A DNA stretch of 37,318 nt from NCBI GenBank assembly GCA_023269915.1, contig JAGDWZ010000048.1, positions 1-37,318 of the forward strand. Reading direction: 5' to 3'. Under the pieces are notes generated by a model, which saw only the letters and a list, made by a program, of their open reading frames with translations, made no database searches and was not told where the DNA came from. Positions 7,364-17,990 of the stretch are shown one piece after another; positions within the stretch are counted from its first letter, which is position 1, and each line of letters begins with the position of its first letter. A program made the position numbers and the translations under genes. This DNA comes from Hydrogenobaculum sp. Lineage in GTDB: Bacteria > Aquificota > Aquificia > Aquificales > Aquificaceae.

Positions 7364-9268
7364 ATGAATAAAAACATTAGCATACATGGGCTTCTTAAAA
7401 TACTGATATACATAAGTATAGTATTTTCTATACTATCTATAAGTTTAGTAAGCTTTAGTCCCATATTTTTTATAGGTATAGTCCTTGTTTTCATAGGAAT
7501 AATTCAGGATTTTAAAAGCAAGTATTTACCAAGGATAGTTGTAAACACCATTGCAGTGATATCGGTGGTGATAGTTTTTGCAACAAGCTTCAATATAACG
7601 GCGCTCTTTGATTTTGCAAAAAATATTATAGTAACCTTTTTAGGTATAAAATCTTTAGAAAAAAAACAACCAAGAGACGTTTATCAAATACTCATATTAG
7701 AAACAATGGGAATGGGAATAGTGGGGGTGGCCACAACCGATATAAAATTTTTTGCAATGGTGATCTTCTGGATACTTATAAGCATATTCATATTTTTAAC
7801 TACAAATATATCTAAAAGCCTCAAAGATGAAAAGCTTAGCAAATACCACATAAAGATGATGAGTTATACAGTAGGAGCCATATCTTTTGGTACTATCCTT
7901 ATAGGACTTTTCATATTTTTGATGATACCAAGGATACAATCTCCTCTTATAAACATAGGTATAGGTGGTATTTCAAATACAGTAGGATTTTCAAATACCT
8001 TATCACCATCAAACGCCACGAATGTCTTAGAAAATACTGCCACGGTTTTTAGGATTTTCAACATAAAAGGGAATATAAATTTGCAAGATGCTTACTTTAT
8101 AGGCGATACGTTGGATTATTTCAACGGGGTTAGCTGGACTCACAAACATAGGGCAAGAGGATCAAAGCTTTTGACGGGAAAGAAAATATCTTACGATATT
8201 ATGATAGAACCAAGTTATGACAATACGCTATTTGGCATTTTGTTTCCCTACAACGTAAAAATATATAAAAGTAGGGCTATAGCCCATATAACAGACGATT
8301 ACACCATAAGAACAGATAAGCCTATTGTAAATAGAACAGTCTACAGAGTTTGGTCTTACTATACAAAAGATTACAAACAAACCTTGGAAAACCCTAAAGA
8401 CTTTTTACAACTACCAAACAGCATAGACCCATCCATTGTAAAACTTGCAAATTTTCTAAAAACCCAAAACCAAAACCCTATAAAAGCTGTAGAAGATTAC
8501 TTTAAAAGTGAGCACTTTGCATACTCTTTGAGCAACAAAGCTTCAAAAAATTTCCTTTACGATTTTTTGTTTAAATACAAAGTAGGTAATTGCGAGGCTT
8601 ACGCATCTTCAACGGCTCTTTTGTTAAGGCTTATGGGTATCCCAGCAAGGGTAGTGGTTGGCTTTCACGGGGCTTTTTACAACAAAGATGGTCATTATTA
8701 CTTTGTTACAAACTCTTTAGCCCATTCATGGGTAGAAGCTTACTACAAAGGTATGTGGCAAACGGTGGATACAACACCGACAGATTATACTGCCACAATA
8801 CCAAAGCTTAGCAAACTTAGGATGTTTCTTGATTATATCAACTATCTATGGGATATAAATGTAGTATATTATTCCAGCGCAAGACAAAAATATCTATTAG
8901 AAAGCGCTTTTAAAAATATTAAACACATTGCCGAAAAAGGTACAACATATCTTTTCTATATAAGCATTTTCACAATTGTTTTATATTTTGCTTTTAAGAA
9001 AATAAGATTAATGTTTAGCATAAAAGCCATGTATAAGGACATATGCGAAAAACTAAAGATGGATTGTATACAATGCACACCAGAAAATGTACCAGAGTTT
9101 ATAGCTGAAAATGGTTTTAAAAATTTTTTCAACATTTATATAAAAGCCAAATACTCAAAATACGGTATAGATAAAAAAGAAACAACACTGGCAAAAGCGT
9201 ATTACAAGGATACCTTGAGGGCTATAAAAGAGTTTAAAAACGGCTATTATCAACATTTGAATCAATAA
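7364..9268 (+). CDS. Transglutaminase-like protein with N-terminal DUF3488-type membrane region (TgpA family)
   Basis: N-terminal TM helices, then GNCEAYASSTALLLRLMGIPARVVVGF, HSWVEAYYKGMWQTVDTTP (Cys-His-Asp transglutaminase core), C-terminal TM. Confidence 0.9.
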   Translation: MNKNISIHGLLKILIYISIVFSILSISLVSFSPIFFIGIVLVFIGIIQDFKSKYLPRIVVNTIAVISVVIVFATSFNITALFDFAKNIIVTFLGIKSLEKKQPRDVYQILILETMGMGIVGVATTDIKFFAMVIFWILISIFIFLTTNISKSLKDEKLSKYHIKMMSYTVGAISFGTILIGLFIFLMIPRIQSPLINIGIGGISNTVGFSNTLSPSNATNVLENTATVFRIFNIKGNINLQDAYFIGDTLDYFNGVSWTHKHRARGSKLLTGKKISYDIMIEPSYDNTLFGILFPYNVKIYKSRAIAHITDDYTIRTDKPIVNRTVYRVWSYYTKDYKQTLENPKDFLQLPNSIDPSIVKLANFLKTQNQNPIKAVEDYFKSEHFAYSLSNKASKNFLYDFLFKYKVGNCEAYASSTALLLRLMGIPARVVVGFHGAFYNKDGHYYFVTNSLAHSWVEAYYKGMWQTVDTTPTDYTATIPKLSKLRMFLDYINYLWDINVVYYSSARQKYLLESAFKNIKHIAEKGTTYLFYISIFTIVLYFAFKKIRLMFSIKAMYKDICEKLKMDCIQCTPENVPEFIAENGFKNFFNIYIKAKYSKYGIDKKETTLAKAYYKDTLRAIKEFKNGYYQHLNQ

Positions 9269-9320
9269 ATATAAGACACGAGTCATAAAAAATAACAAGC
9301 AATTTGATATTTTTATATAT

Positions 9321-9335
9321 AGAGCTTAAGGCTCT
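9321..9335. other. Small perfect inverted repeat AGAGC-TTAAG-GCTCT in the clpC 5' region
   Basis: Read directly; 5-bp arms, 5-nt centre; no T-run after it on the + strand. Confidence 0.5.
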
Positions 9336-9358
9336 AAAAAATTTGTAAAGAGGTTTAT

Positions 9359-11806
9359 ATGTTTGAGAAATTTACTGAAAGGGCTAGACAGATTATATTA
9401 CAAGCAAGAGAAGAGGCTATAGAGTTTGGGCACGGTTATCTTGGTACAGAGCACTTACTTTTAGCTCTTTTAAAAGAGGATGATATACCAACCCTTGTTT
9501 TGGCCAAATTTAACATCACACCAGAAAAAGTGAGAAAGGCCATTACAAGCCAGATGTCGAGAGGCAACCACACAGGCGAAGTACTATTCGCCCCAGATGC
9601 AAAAAGAGTTTTGGAATTTGCAGTAGAAGAGGCTAGGATACTACATCATCAATTTGTAGGCACAGAACACATTTTTATAGGTGTAGTAAGGGAAAAAACA
9701 GGCCTTGGGGGTAGAGTACTAAGAGGCTTAGGCCTTGATGAATACGCAGTAAGAAGAGAAACGCTTCAGATATTGGGTGAACTACCCACTCAAGAAACCA
9801 CAAAGTACATAGCAACACCCACTTTGGATAGACACGGCAGAGACATAACAGCTTTAGCTTCTGAAGGAAAACTAGATCCAGTAGTGGGAAGAGAAAAAGA
9901 GATAGAAAGAACTATACAAATATTGGCAAGAAGAAGGAAAAACAACCCCGTTCTAATAGGAGACCCTGGAGTAGGTAAAACCGCCATAGTGGAAGGGTTA
10001 GCTCAAAGGATAGTAGCCAAGAACGTGCCTGAGGCTTTGTTAAACAAAAGGGTAGTGGTGCTTGACATAGCATCTATCGTAGCTGGCACAAAGTATAGAG
10101 GTCAATTTGAAGAAAAGCTTAAAAGCATTATAAAAGAGCTAGAAAAAGCTGTAAACGTTATTCTTTTTATAGATGAGCTACACATGATAATAGGAGCAGG
10201 AGCAGCGGAAGGCTCTGTGGATGCTTCCAATATGCTAAAACCAGCTTTAGCAAGAGGTGAGATTCAAATAATAGGCGCTACCACGTTGGACGAATATAGA
10301 AAATACATAGAAAAAGACGGAGCTTTAGAAAGAAGGTTTCAACCAGTCTTGGTAGAACCACCTTCTGTAGAAGAAAGTATCCAGATTTTAAAAGGGCTAG
10401 CACCGAGGTTTGAAAGCTTTCACAATGTAAAATACGATGAAGAAGCCCTTAAAAAAGCGGTAGAATTTTCTAACAAGTATATAAACGACAGATACTTACC
10501 AGACAAAGCCATAGATGTGATGGACGAAGCTGGTGCTCTTGTTAAAATAAGAGGCTCAGAAATGCCAGAACATCTTCAAAAGATGCTAGAGCAAATCAAA
10601 GAAATAGAAAAAGCCAAAGACCAAGCCGCCGCTGAGCAAGATTATGAGAAAGCCGCGAACTTAAGAGATGAAGAGATGAGGCTAAGGGCAAAGTTTGAAA
10701 CGGCAAGACTAAAATGGAAACAAGAGCAAGCTGCCAATAGACCAGTAGTAACGGTAAAAGATATAGCCAGCGTTGTAGCAAAATGGACTGGGGTACCTGT
10801 AGACAAGCTATACGAAGATGACCTTTCTAAGTTGATGCACATAGAAAACAAACTAAAAGAAAGGGTTGTTGGTCAAGAAGAAGCTATAAAAGCTATAGCA
10901 AAAGCTATAAGACGCTCTCATGTAGGTCTAAAAGGAAGACACAGACCAATAGGCGTATTTATGTTTTTGGGACCTACTGGCGTAGGTAAAACAGAAACCG
11001 CCAAAGCGTTGGCAGAATATCTCTTTGATACAGAGGAAGCCCTTATCAGGTTCGATATGTCTGAATACATGGAAAAGCACACCGTTTCAAAGCTTATAGG
11101 ATCACCTCCCGGATATGTGGGATATGGCGAGGGTGGCCAGCTTACGGAAAAGGTGAGAAGAAGACCTTACTCTGTAATACTATTTGACGAGATAGAAAAA
11201 GCTCATCCAGACGTATTCAACATATTCTTACAGATTTTTGATGACGGAAGATTAACCGATGGAAGCGGAAGAGTAGTAGACTTTTCCAACACTATCATTA
11301 TAATGACCTCCAATTTAGGCGCTAAATCTATTATGCAAAGCACAACACTTGGTTTTGAGAACAAGCAACACGAGATAGACAAAAAAGCTATGAAGAAAAA
11401 TATCATAGAACAGGTGAAAAAACACTTTAATCCAGAGTTTATCAACAGATTAGATGAGATGATAGTATTTGAGCCTTTAGAGGAAAAAGACCTAGAAAAG
11501 ATACTCTATCTACAAACCAAAGAAATAAACAAAAACTTAGAAGAGTTAGGGCTTACAGTAGAAATCACAAAAGAGTTTGCCGATTGGATAATATCCAAAG
11601 AGTATAAAAAAGAGTACGGAGCTAGAAGCTTAAGAAGAGCCATCCAAAGACATATAGAGGATATGCTAGCAGAGAAGCTCATAAACAAAGAGCTGAAGGA
11701 CGTAGCCAAGGTAGTTATAGATGTCAAAAACGATACGCCTTATATAAAAAGCAAAAGAAAACACCAAAAGAAAGAGAAGAAGGAAACTATATCAGTGCCT
11801 CAGTAA
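9359..11806 (+). CDS. clpC: ATP-dependent Clp protease ATP-binding subunit ClpC
   Basis: [20 protein letters not shown], two Walker A sites ([16 protein letters not shown]), UVR-like [21 protein letters not shown]. Confidence 0.96.
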   Translation: MFEKFTERARQIILQAREEAIEFGHGYLGTEHLLLALLKEDDIPTLVLAKFNITPEKVRKAITSQMSRGNHTGEVLFAPDAKRVLEFAVEEARILHHQFVGTEHIFIGVVREKTGLGGRVLRGLGLDEYAVRRETLQILGELPTQETTKYIATPTLDRHGRDITALASEGKLDPVVGREKEIERTIQILARRRKNNPVLIGDPGVGKTAIVEGLAQRIVAKNVPEALLNKRVVVLDIASIVAGTKYRGQFEEKLKSIIKELEKAVNVILFIDELHMIIGAGAAEGSVDASNMLKPALARGEIQIIGATTLDEYRKYIEKDGALERRFQPVLVEPPSVEESIQILKGLAPRFESFHNVKYDEEALKKAVEFSNKYINDRYLPDKAIDVMDEAGALVKIRGSEMPEHLQKMLEQIKEIEKAKDQAAAEQDYEKAANLRDEEMRLRAKFETARLKWKQEQAANRPVVTVKDIASVVAKWTGVPVDKLYEDDLSKLMHIENKLKERVVGQEEAIKAIAKAIRRSHVGLKGRHRPIGVFMFLGPTGVGKTETAKALAEYLFDTEEALIRFDMSEYMEKHTVSKLIGSPPGYVGYGEGGQLTEKVRRRPYSVILFDEIEKAHPDVFNIFLQIFDDGRLTDGSGRVVDFSNTIIIMTSNLGAKSIMQSTTLGFENKQHEIDKKAMKKNIIEQVKKHFNPEFINRLDEMIVFEPLEEKDLEKILYLQTKEINKNLEELGLTVEITKEFADWIISKEYKKEYGARSLRRAIQRHIEDMLAEKLINKELKDVAKVVIDVKNDTPYIKSKRKHQKKEKKETISVPQ

Positions 11807-12306
11807 TGAGAATATTTAGCGTATTGCTATTGGTTTTGGCTACGATTGGCATGAATGAAGCTATAGCTTTTGAGCTTTACAGCAAAGATTTTACAAACGG
11901 CGGTTATATACCGCCGAAATTTACTTGTATTGGCGAAGATATATCCCCAGAACTGCGATGGACAAATCCCCCAAAAGATACCAAGAGCTTTGTCCTTATA
12001 GTAGAAGACTTAGATGCTCCTGGCGGTGTTTTCTATCATTGGAGCGTATACGATATACCACCAACCGTTCATGAGTTAAAAGAAGGCACCAAAGAATATA
12101 AGCAAGGGTTAAACGATTTTGGTAATATAGGCTATGGTGGACCTTGCCCTCCTCCTGGAAAGCCTCATAGATACTACTTTAACCTATACGCTCTTAACAT
12201 AAGTTCTTTAGGGTTAAAAGAAGGTGCCAATATAAAAGCTATCCAAGAGAAGATAAGGTCCCATATACTAGGAAGCGCTTTCCTTTTTGGGCTTTTCAAA
12301 AGGTAA
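11806..12306 (+). CDS. YbhB/YbcL-type Raf kinase inhibitor-like (PEBP) protein, secreted
   Basis: Signal peptide, then FTCIGEDISPELRWTNPP, VEDLDAPGGVFYHWSVYDIP, YGGPCPPPGKPHRYYFNLYAL; start overlaps clpC stop (TAATG). Confidence 0.93.
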   Translation: MRIFSVLLLVLATIGMNEAIAFELYSKDFTNGGYIPPKFTCIGEDISPELRWTNPPKDTKSFVLIVEDLDAPGGVFYHWSVYDIPPTVHELKEGTKEYKQGLNDFGNIGYGGPCPPPGKPHRYYFNLYALNISSLGLKEGANIKAIQEKIRSHILGSAFLFGLFKR

Positions 12307-13044
12307 CTACAAACTTTTTATCAATTGTTTTATTTTAGCTATATCCTCTCTAAAATTTTTAATCTCAGAAGGATTTCTTAAAAGATAAGAAGGATGATAG
12401 GTGATAAATATTTTCTTTCCTGGTTCTAAGACAGGGCTTTTGAAATTTGTGACTATAAAATCTCCTCTTAATTTGGTGGGCGATATTTGCTTGTTGCCAG
12501 AAAGCCCCACTGCGGCGGTTTTACCAAGAGCCACTATGAGTTGCGGGTTTATGAGCTTTATTTCCTGCTTTAAGATGTATGAGCAGCTCATCATCTCTTG
12601 TTCTTCTGGAGTTCTGTTGCCAGGTGGTCTACATTTTACAACGTTCGTAATGTAATAATCTCTTTCTCTTAAAAGCCCAACACTTTCAAGTTCAAAAGTC
12701 AAAAGTTTGCCAGCTTTTCCTACAAAAGGCTTGCCTTCAATATCTTCATCAGCCCCAGGAGCCTCTCCCACAAATAACACTTTGCTATCTGGATTGCCAT
12801 CTCCAAATACCACTTGAGTTCTTTGCTCTGACAGCTTACACTTCTTACAATCCTTACAGGTTTCATAAAAAGCTTTTAACTGTCGCAATAGTTCAGACGT
12901 GGTAGACTTATGATGTTCATATGAAGTTTCTTGCTTTTTATTTTCAGCGCTTTTACTTACATCATTTTTAGCATCTTCACTCGCATTCTTATCAATATAA
13001 ATTTTTTCAAAGCCTATGCTCTTGTATATGTAAGCGCTCTTCAT
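12307..13044 (-). CDS. Uracil-DNA glycosylase, family 4 (Fe-S type)
   Basis: CKDCKKCKL, VLFVGEAPGADEDIEGKPFVGKAGKLL, NVVKCRPPGNRTP, TYHPSYLLR. Confidence 0.94.
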   Translation of the reverse strand: MKSAYIYKSIGFEKIYIDKNASEDAKNDVSKSAENKKQETSYEHHKSTTSELLRQLKAFYETCKDCKKCKLSEQRTQVVFGDGNPDSKVLFVGEAPGADEDIEGKPFVGKAGKLLTFELESVGLLRERDYYITNVVKCRPPGNRTPEEQEMMSCSYILKQEIKLINPQLIVALGKTAAVGLSGNKQISPTKLRGDFIVTNFKSPVLEPGKKIFITYHPSYLLRNPSEIKNFREDIAKIKQLIKSL

Positions 13045-13877
13045 TTAGATTTTAACCTCTCCACAAGCTTTGACCAGAAACTTTGCTTAGTTTGAACACT
13101 AACATTTAGCGGTATCTTTTTTATAGCTTGAGTTAGCTCATCAGTCAATGTCTTGTCAAAAGGTTTCTGGTCTACTATCTTTCTTATGATATTTTTGTTG
13201 TAAGTAATATAACCTATATAGTTTAAGTTTATATCTAAAAAGCGCTGAGATACCGTGTTGATGCTGTTGAATATCTTTAAACCTTCTTCTTTTGAAGAGC
13301 ATTTGTTTATCAAAACATAAAAATCTTTGAGCATCATAGAGTTATTTAATACTTTTATAAGAGCGTAAGCATCTGCCACTGCAGTAGGTTCTGGCGTAGA
13401 TATAACAATAGGTATATCTGAAGATGAGGTGATCATCAACGTTTCGTTGTGAATACCCGGCGGAGTATCAAATATTATAATATCAAAGTTGTTTTCGGCG
13501 TACTCGTGTATCCTATCAAGGATATCGGTAATGTCTTTAGAAGATAAATTTACCAGTTCTTGAATACCGTTTCCACTGGATATAAAAGATACGTTTTCGT
13601 TTATTTTAAATACTATCTCGTCTATACTGGCTTTTCCACTTACAAAGTCTGAAAGATTTTTATCGGGCGTGAGTCCAAGCATTATATGAACGTTTGAAAG
13701 CCCAAAATCCCCATCTATGATAAGGACTTTTTTGCCAGTATTTCCTATTATGATAGCTAAATTTATACTGATAAGAGTCTTACCAACTCCGCCTTTACCG
13801 CTCGCAACGGCTATATACCTCACATTTGAGCCTTTGTCTATAGCCCTTTTAAGGTGAGACAGTTGTCCTTCCATCAT
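13041..13877 (-). CDS. flhG: Flagellar MinD/ParA-type ATPase FlhG (YlxH)
   Basis: SGKGGVGKTLISINLAI deviant Walker A, DGDFGLSNVHIMLGL, directly downstream of flhF. Confidence 0.9.
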   Translation of the reverse strand: MMEGQLSHLKRAIDKGSNVRYIAVASGKGGVGKTLISINLAIIIGNTGKKVLIIDGDFGLSNVHIMLGLTPDKNLSDFVSGKASIDEIVFKINENVSFISSGNGIQELVNLSSKDITDILDRIHEYAENNFDIIIFDTPPGIHNETLMITSSSDIPIVISTPEPTAVADAYALIKVLNNSMMLKDFYVLINKCSSKEEGLKIFNSINTVSQRFLDINLNYIGYITYNKNIIRKIVDQKPFDKTLTDELTQAIKKIPLNVSVQTKQSFWSKLVERLKSK

Positions 13878-14992
13878 AACGTGCCTCTTAATAAAATATT
13901 GGCTATGTTATCGTAAGTGGCAAGCTCTATATCGTTTGGTACTTTTTGTCCAAAGGTAAAGAAAGATATTGGAATATTTGTTTTAAAAGATGTGTTTACA
14001 ATACATCCAGGGTAAACAGTTTCATCTAACTTTGTAAATATTATGCTTTTTATACCAAGCTCCCCAAATTTTTTAGCGCTGTCTAAGATTATTCTCTCGT
14101 CGGTGGTAGTACTCACTGTAAGGGCTATCTCCAAAGAAGGCACATTTTCCAAATAATGTTTTAATTCTTTTAGCCTTATAGCATCGTACTGACTTCTACC
14201 GGCAGTATCTATAAATATTATATCAAGACCTGAAAGCTCTCCTATGTGTTCTCGTAGTTTTTGCGGGGTATCTGCAACTCTTAAAGGCATCTCCAAAAGA
14301 CTTACATAGGATTGAAGCTGTTGCACAGCACCGGTCCTGTAGCTATCAAGAGTTATAACACCTGTCTTAAAACCTTGGGTCTTATACATGTAGGCAAGTT
14401 TTGCTATAGTGGTGGTTTTACCAACACCGGTGGGACCTACTAAAGCCAATATACTAAGTACGCTTTTGCTAAAGTCTAGGGCTTTTAGAGAAATATTTTT
14501 AGACAAACCCTCTTTTAAAGATTCATAGTCATCTTCATATTTTAAGTCAAGTCTATTTATATTTATATCAAAACCGCAAGAATCTTCAAGTATCTTTTTC
14601 GCTATATCTTGCTCAACCCCCACGTTTATCAGCTTGGTGGCAAGGTTCATAGCCCTCAGAGAAAAGTCTTCGTTGTCTTGATACTGTGGCTTTGGAGAGG
14701 GTTGTATTGACGGTTCTTGTTTCACATTTTTAACTACGTTAACCACGTCCTTTAGAGTAGACTTTATCTGTTCTATCTCGTTGTAAAGCTCTTTTTCCTT
14801 GTTGAAGTGAGTTTGAAAATCCTCGTTGTCTGCTATTCCTATTGTAACTTCTAACTTGTTGGTAGAGAAAAAAAACCATTTTTTGATTTTTACTACCTTG
14901 GTAGACATAATGGTGGCTTTATCTCCATACATACTCTTTGTGAGTTCTACAGCCTCCTGCAAAGAGTCCACCAAAATCTTTTTAATTTTCAT
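13874..14992 (-). CDS. flhF: Flagellar biosynthesis SRP-like GTPase FlhF
   Basis: [51 protein letters not shown]; downstream of flhA. Confidence 0.94.
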   Translation of the reverse strand: MKIKKILVDSLQEAVELTKSMYGDKATIMSTKVVKIKKWFFFSTNKLEVTIGIADNEDFQTHFNKEKELYNEIEQIKSTLKDVVNVVKNVKQEPSIQPSPKPQYQDNEDFSLRAMNLATKLINVGVEQDIAKKILEDSCGFDININRLDLKYEDDYESLKEGLSKNISLKALDFSKSVLSILALVGPTGVGKTTTIAKLAYMYKTQGFKTGVITLDSYRTGAVQQLQSYVSLLEMPLRVADTPQKLREHIGELSGLDIIFIDTAGRSQYDAIRLKELKHYLENVPSLEIALTVSTTTDERIILDSAKKFGELGIKSIIFTKLDETVYPGCIVNTSFKTNIPISFFTFGQKVPNDIELATYDNIANILLRGTL

Positions 14993-17030
14993 CTACCACA
15001 CCAAGCACTTTCATATTTACCTGCTTATCTATTTCATTATAAGCTATTATGTTTAATTGTGGCAAGTATCCTTCTAAAGCCTTTCTCACAAACCTTCTTA
15101 TGTTTGGAGAAGTAATAAGCACCGGCTGGGCCTGAAATTCCACAAACTTCTTCATATTTTCTGATATATTTCTTTGAAGCCTGTTTATTAAAAGGTCCAG
15201 AAACTCTTCTTCTTTTCCTTCTTTTATGTATGTATTTAACTTAGTCTCCACTCTTGGAGAAAACGCAATAACATAAAGGGTATTATCTTTCATAAAGCGC
15301 TTGGTTATGTACTTTGAAAGCTTTTGTCTTACAAACTCTACTAAAAGCTCAATATCGTTCACCCTGTCAATATAATCTCCCAGTGTTTCTATTATTGTAA
15401 TCATATCATTTACAGGTATATTTTCCTTCAAAAGGCTTTGTACAACCCTATGCAACACAGAGTATGACACTTTCTCTGGAATTATATCTTTTATAACCTT
15501 TTGATACTTTTGAGAGAGTTTTTCCACCAAGTCTATAATTTCCGCCCTTCCTATTATTATGTATAGATTTTTCTTTATTACTTCGGAAAGATGCGTTATT
15601 ATCACAGTGGATACATCCACCACCATATATCCAAGCTTTGTAGCTTTTGGTTTTTGGTCTTGAGTTATCCAAAAAGCCGGTAAATGAAAAGATGGGTCCC
15701 TGGTTGGCTTTCCTTCAGTTAGCTTTTCTTTAACATTTCCAAGGTCTATAGCCAACAAAAATCCCGGCATCACCTCGTAAGAATCTTCTTCTACTCCCCT
15801 TATAAGTATCCTGTATTGGTTTGGAGACAGTTTCATATTGTCCCTTATGTGGACTAAGGGTATGATAACACCATAATCTGCCGCTATCTGCTTCCTTATA
15901 GTCTTAATGCGAGCGGTAAGATCTCCTCCTTGAGCCTCATCCACAAAGGGTATAAGCCCATATCCCACTTCCAACGTTATGGGGTCTGGTTGAGGCAAAA
16001 AATCTTCTTCCCTTTGAGCTTGGGGAGCAAGCTTTTGGGCTTTTTCCTGCTCCAACGCCTTTTGTATCTCTTGGGTTTTTTGGGTTTTAAGATTTTGCTG
16101 AATATAAAAATAAAGTCCCCCAAGGATAATAGCCATTACAAAAAATGGAATCTTTGGTAAGCCCGGCATTATACCTATGACAGCCAAAGATATAGCGCCG
16201 AACAAAAGCACCTTTGGGTCTTTGGTAAACTGCATATATATGGCGCTGCTAAGCTCTTCTTCTTTTGTAGAAGATTTTGTAGTAAGTATACCAGCGGACA
16301 CAGAAAGTATCAAAGCCGGCATCTGGGACACCAACCCTTCACCAACGGTAAGAAGCGTATAGGTTTTTATAGCTTCTTGAAAATCCATACCCTTTATCAC
16401 TATACCTACCACCAAACCACCTATTATACTTAAAAACAATATTATGATAGCCGCTACGACGTCTCCTCTTATAAATTTTGAAGCACCGTCCATAGCACCG
16501 TAAAAGGCTGCTTCTTTCTCAAGCTCTTTTCTTCTTTGCTTAGCCTCTTGTTCGTTTATAAGCCCTGCGTTTAAATCGGCGTCTATGCTCATCTGCTTAC
16601 CCGGCATAGCATCGAGTGTAAATCTAGCCGCTACTTCCGATACCCTTTCAGCACCTTTTGTGATCACCACAAAGTTTATAACTATGAATATGAGAAATAT
16701 AATAAGTCCCACCACTACGTTGCCACCTACCACAAATCTACCAAAAGCCTCTATAATATGCCCAGCAGCAGATGGACCTTCGTTACCGTAAAGGAGTATT
16801 CTACGAGCCGCCGCTATATTTAAAGAAAGCCTTAAAAGTGTTCCTATTAAAAGTATTGACGGGAAAGAAGAAAGTTCCAAAGGAGATTTTACATTTAACA
16901 CCAATATAAGCACCACCAACGCAAAACCTATTGCAAAAGCAAGCAATATATCTAGTAAAAAAGCAGGAAGAGGTATAAGTATCGCAGCTAAGATAATGCC
17001 AAAAAATACTATGACAAAACTTTGCTGCAT
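14982..17030 (-). CDS. flhA: Flagellar biosynthesis protein FlhA
   Basis: [66 protein letters not shown]. Confidence 0.97.
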   Translation of the reverse strand: MQQSFVIVFFGIILAAILIPLPAFLLDILLAFAIGFALVVLILVLNVKSPLELSSFPSILLIGTLLRLSLNIAAARRILLYGNEGPSAAGHIIEAFGRFVVGGNVVVGLIIFLIFIVINFVVITKGAERVSEVAARFTLDAMPGKQMSIDADLNAGLINEQEAKQRRKELEKEAAFYGAMDGASKFIRGDVVAAIIILFLSIIGGLVVGIVIKGMDFQEAIKTYTLLTVGEGLVSQMPALILSVSAGILTTKSSTKEEELSSAIYMQFTKDPKVLLFGAISLAVIGIMPGLPKIPFFVMAIILGGLYFYIQQNLKTQKTQEIQKALEQEKAQKLAPQAQREEDFLPQPDPITLEVGYGLIPFVDEAQGGDLTARIKTIRKQIAADYGVIIPLVHIRDNMKLSPNQYRILIRGVEEDSYEVMPGFLLAIDLGNVKEKLTEGKPTRDPSFHLPAFWITQDQKPKATKLGYMVVDVSTVIITHLSEVIKKNLYIIIGRAEIIDLVEKLSQKYQKVIKDIIPEKVSYSVLHRVVQSLLKENIPVNDMITIIETLGDYIDRVNDIELLVEFVRQKLSKYITKRFMKDNTLYVIAFSPRVETKLNTYIKEGKEEEFLDLLINRLQRNISENMKKFVEFQAQPVLITSPNIRRFVRKALEGYLPQLNIIAYNEIDKQVNMKVLGVVDEN

Positions 17031-17332
17031 TAACCTATTTTAAACCCCACCACTAAACCTATTAAAAATATTATCATGTTTAGGTTCTTAAAATCTATAA
17101 ACTTAAGCAAAGAGCTATGTTCCAAAAGCTCTGATTTGTGATTTAATATTTGGCTTTTAATAAAAGCAAACATCTCGCCTAAAAAATGATAAAAAATGTT
17201 TGAATGAGCACCCGGCAAAAAATACCCCACTATTATAAGCACAATTAATACAAGGGCTAGAAGCGATGTAATCTTGTTAAGAAGGTATCCAATTACAACC
17301 CCTATTAAAAATATGCCTATAAGCTCTGTCAT
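17030..17332 (-). CDS. Small hydrophobic membrane protein, possibly FUN14-like
   Basis: 100 aa; N-terminal IGYLLNK and C-terminal [12 protein letters not shown] glycine-rich TM segments; overlaps nth and flhA. Confidence 0.6.
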   Translation of the reverse strand: MTELIGIFLIGVVIGYLLNKITSLLALVLIVLIIVGYFLPGAHSNIFYHFLGEMFAFIKSQILNHKSELLEHSSLLKFIDFKNLNMIIFLIGLVVGFKIG

Positions 17333-17964
17333 TTTACGTTACCAAAACTTTTGCAAATATCACTCAAAACGCATTCATGACATTTTGGGTTTTTGGCAGT
17401 GCATACTTCTTTTGCATGCCTTAACAAAAGAAGATAAAACTTTGTCCAGTGTTTTTCATCCATTAAAGATTTAAGATGTTCCGTAGTCTTATCTGGGTCC
17501 TTGTTGTCATCAAGCCCAAGCCTTTGCACTATCCTATGGACATGTCTATCCACAGCTATGGCTGGTTTGTTAAAAGCGTTTGCTATAACCATGTTGGCGG
17601 TTTTCTTGCCAACCCCAGGAAGACTTGTAAGCTCCTCTTCGGTATCTGGTACTTTACCACCGAATTTATCCGTGAGTATTGTAGCTATATCTTTTATGGC
17701 TTGAGCTTTTTTGTTGTAAAAGCTTATAGACTTTATTTCTTCTTTTATGTCTTCCAAAGGAGCTTCTTTTAAAGCTTTTGAGTCTTTAAACCTTGAAAAA
17801 AAAGATTTTCTTATGCTGTTTACCTTTTCATCCCTTTCTTGGGCTGCCAACACTGTTTCTATCAAAAGCTCAAAAGGATTATCAAATTCAAGGTCTATCT
17901 TTGGGTTTTTGTATATTTTAGATAGCCTTTCGTAAACTTCTTTTGCCAAAGTCTTCTCATCCAT
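17329..17964 (-). CDS. nth: Endonuclease III
   Basis: HhH LPGVGKKTANMVI, DRHVHRIVQRLGL, C-terminal C-x6-C-x2-C-x5-C cluster (CTAKNPKCHECVLSDIC). Confidence 0.95.
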   Translation of the reverse strand: MDEKTLAKEVYERLSKIYKNPKIDLEFDNPFELLIETVLAAQERDEKVNSIRKSFFSRFKDSKALKEAPLEDIKEEIKSISFYNKKAQAIKDIATILTDKFGGKVPDTEEELTSLPGVGKKTANMVIANAFNKPAIAVDRHVHRIVQRLGLDDNKDPDKTTEHLKSLMDEKHWTKFYLLLLRHAKEVCTAKNPKCHECVLSDICKSFGNVK

Positions 17965-17971
17965 AACAATT

Positions 17972-17977
17972 ATTATA
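17972..17977 (-). promoter_or_regulatory. TATAAT 7 nt before the nth ATG, predicted leaderless start of the nth-flhAFG-udg unit
   Basis: Minus strand: TATAAT AATTGTT ATG; no SD. Confidence 0.5.
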
Positions 17978-17990
17978 CAGCGTTTATATG

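Noticed and set aside
7252-7494. Minus-strand ORF containing WPRAESNRRHYGFQPYALPTELPGL
   Set aside because: Classic spurious antisense translation of a tRNA gene (tRNA-Phe) extended into neighbouring coding sequence
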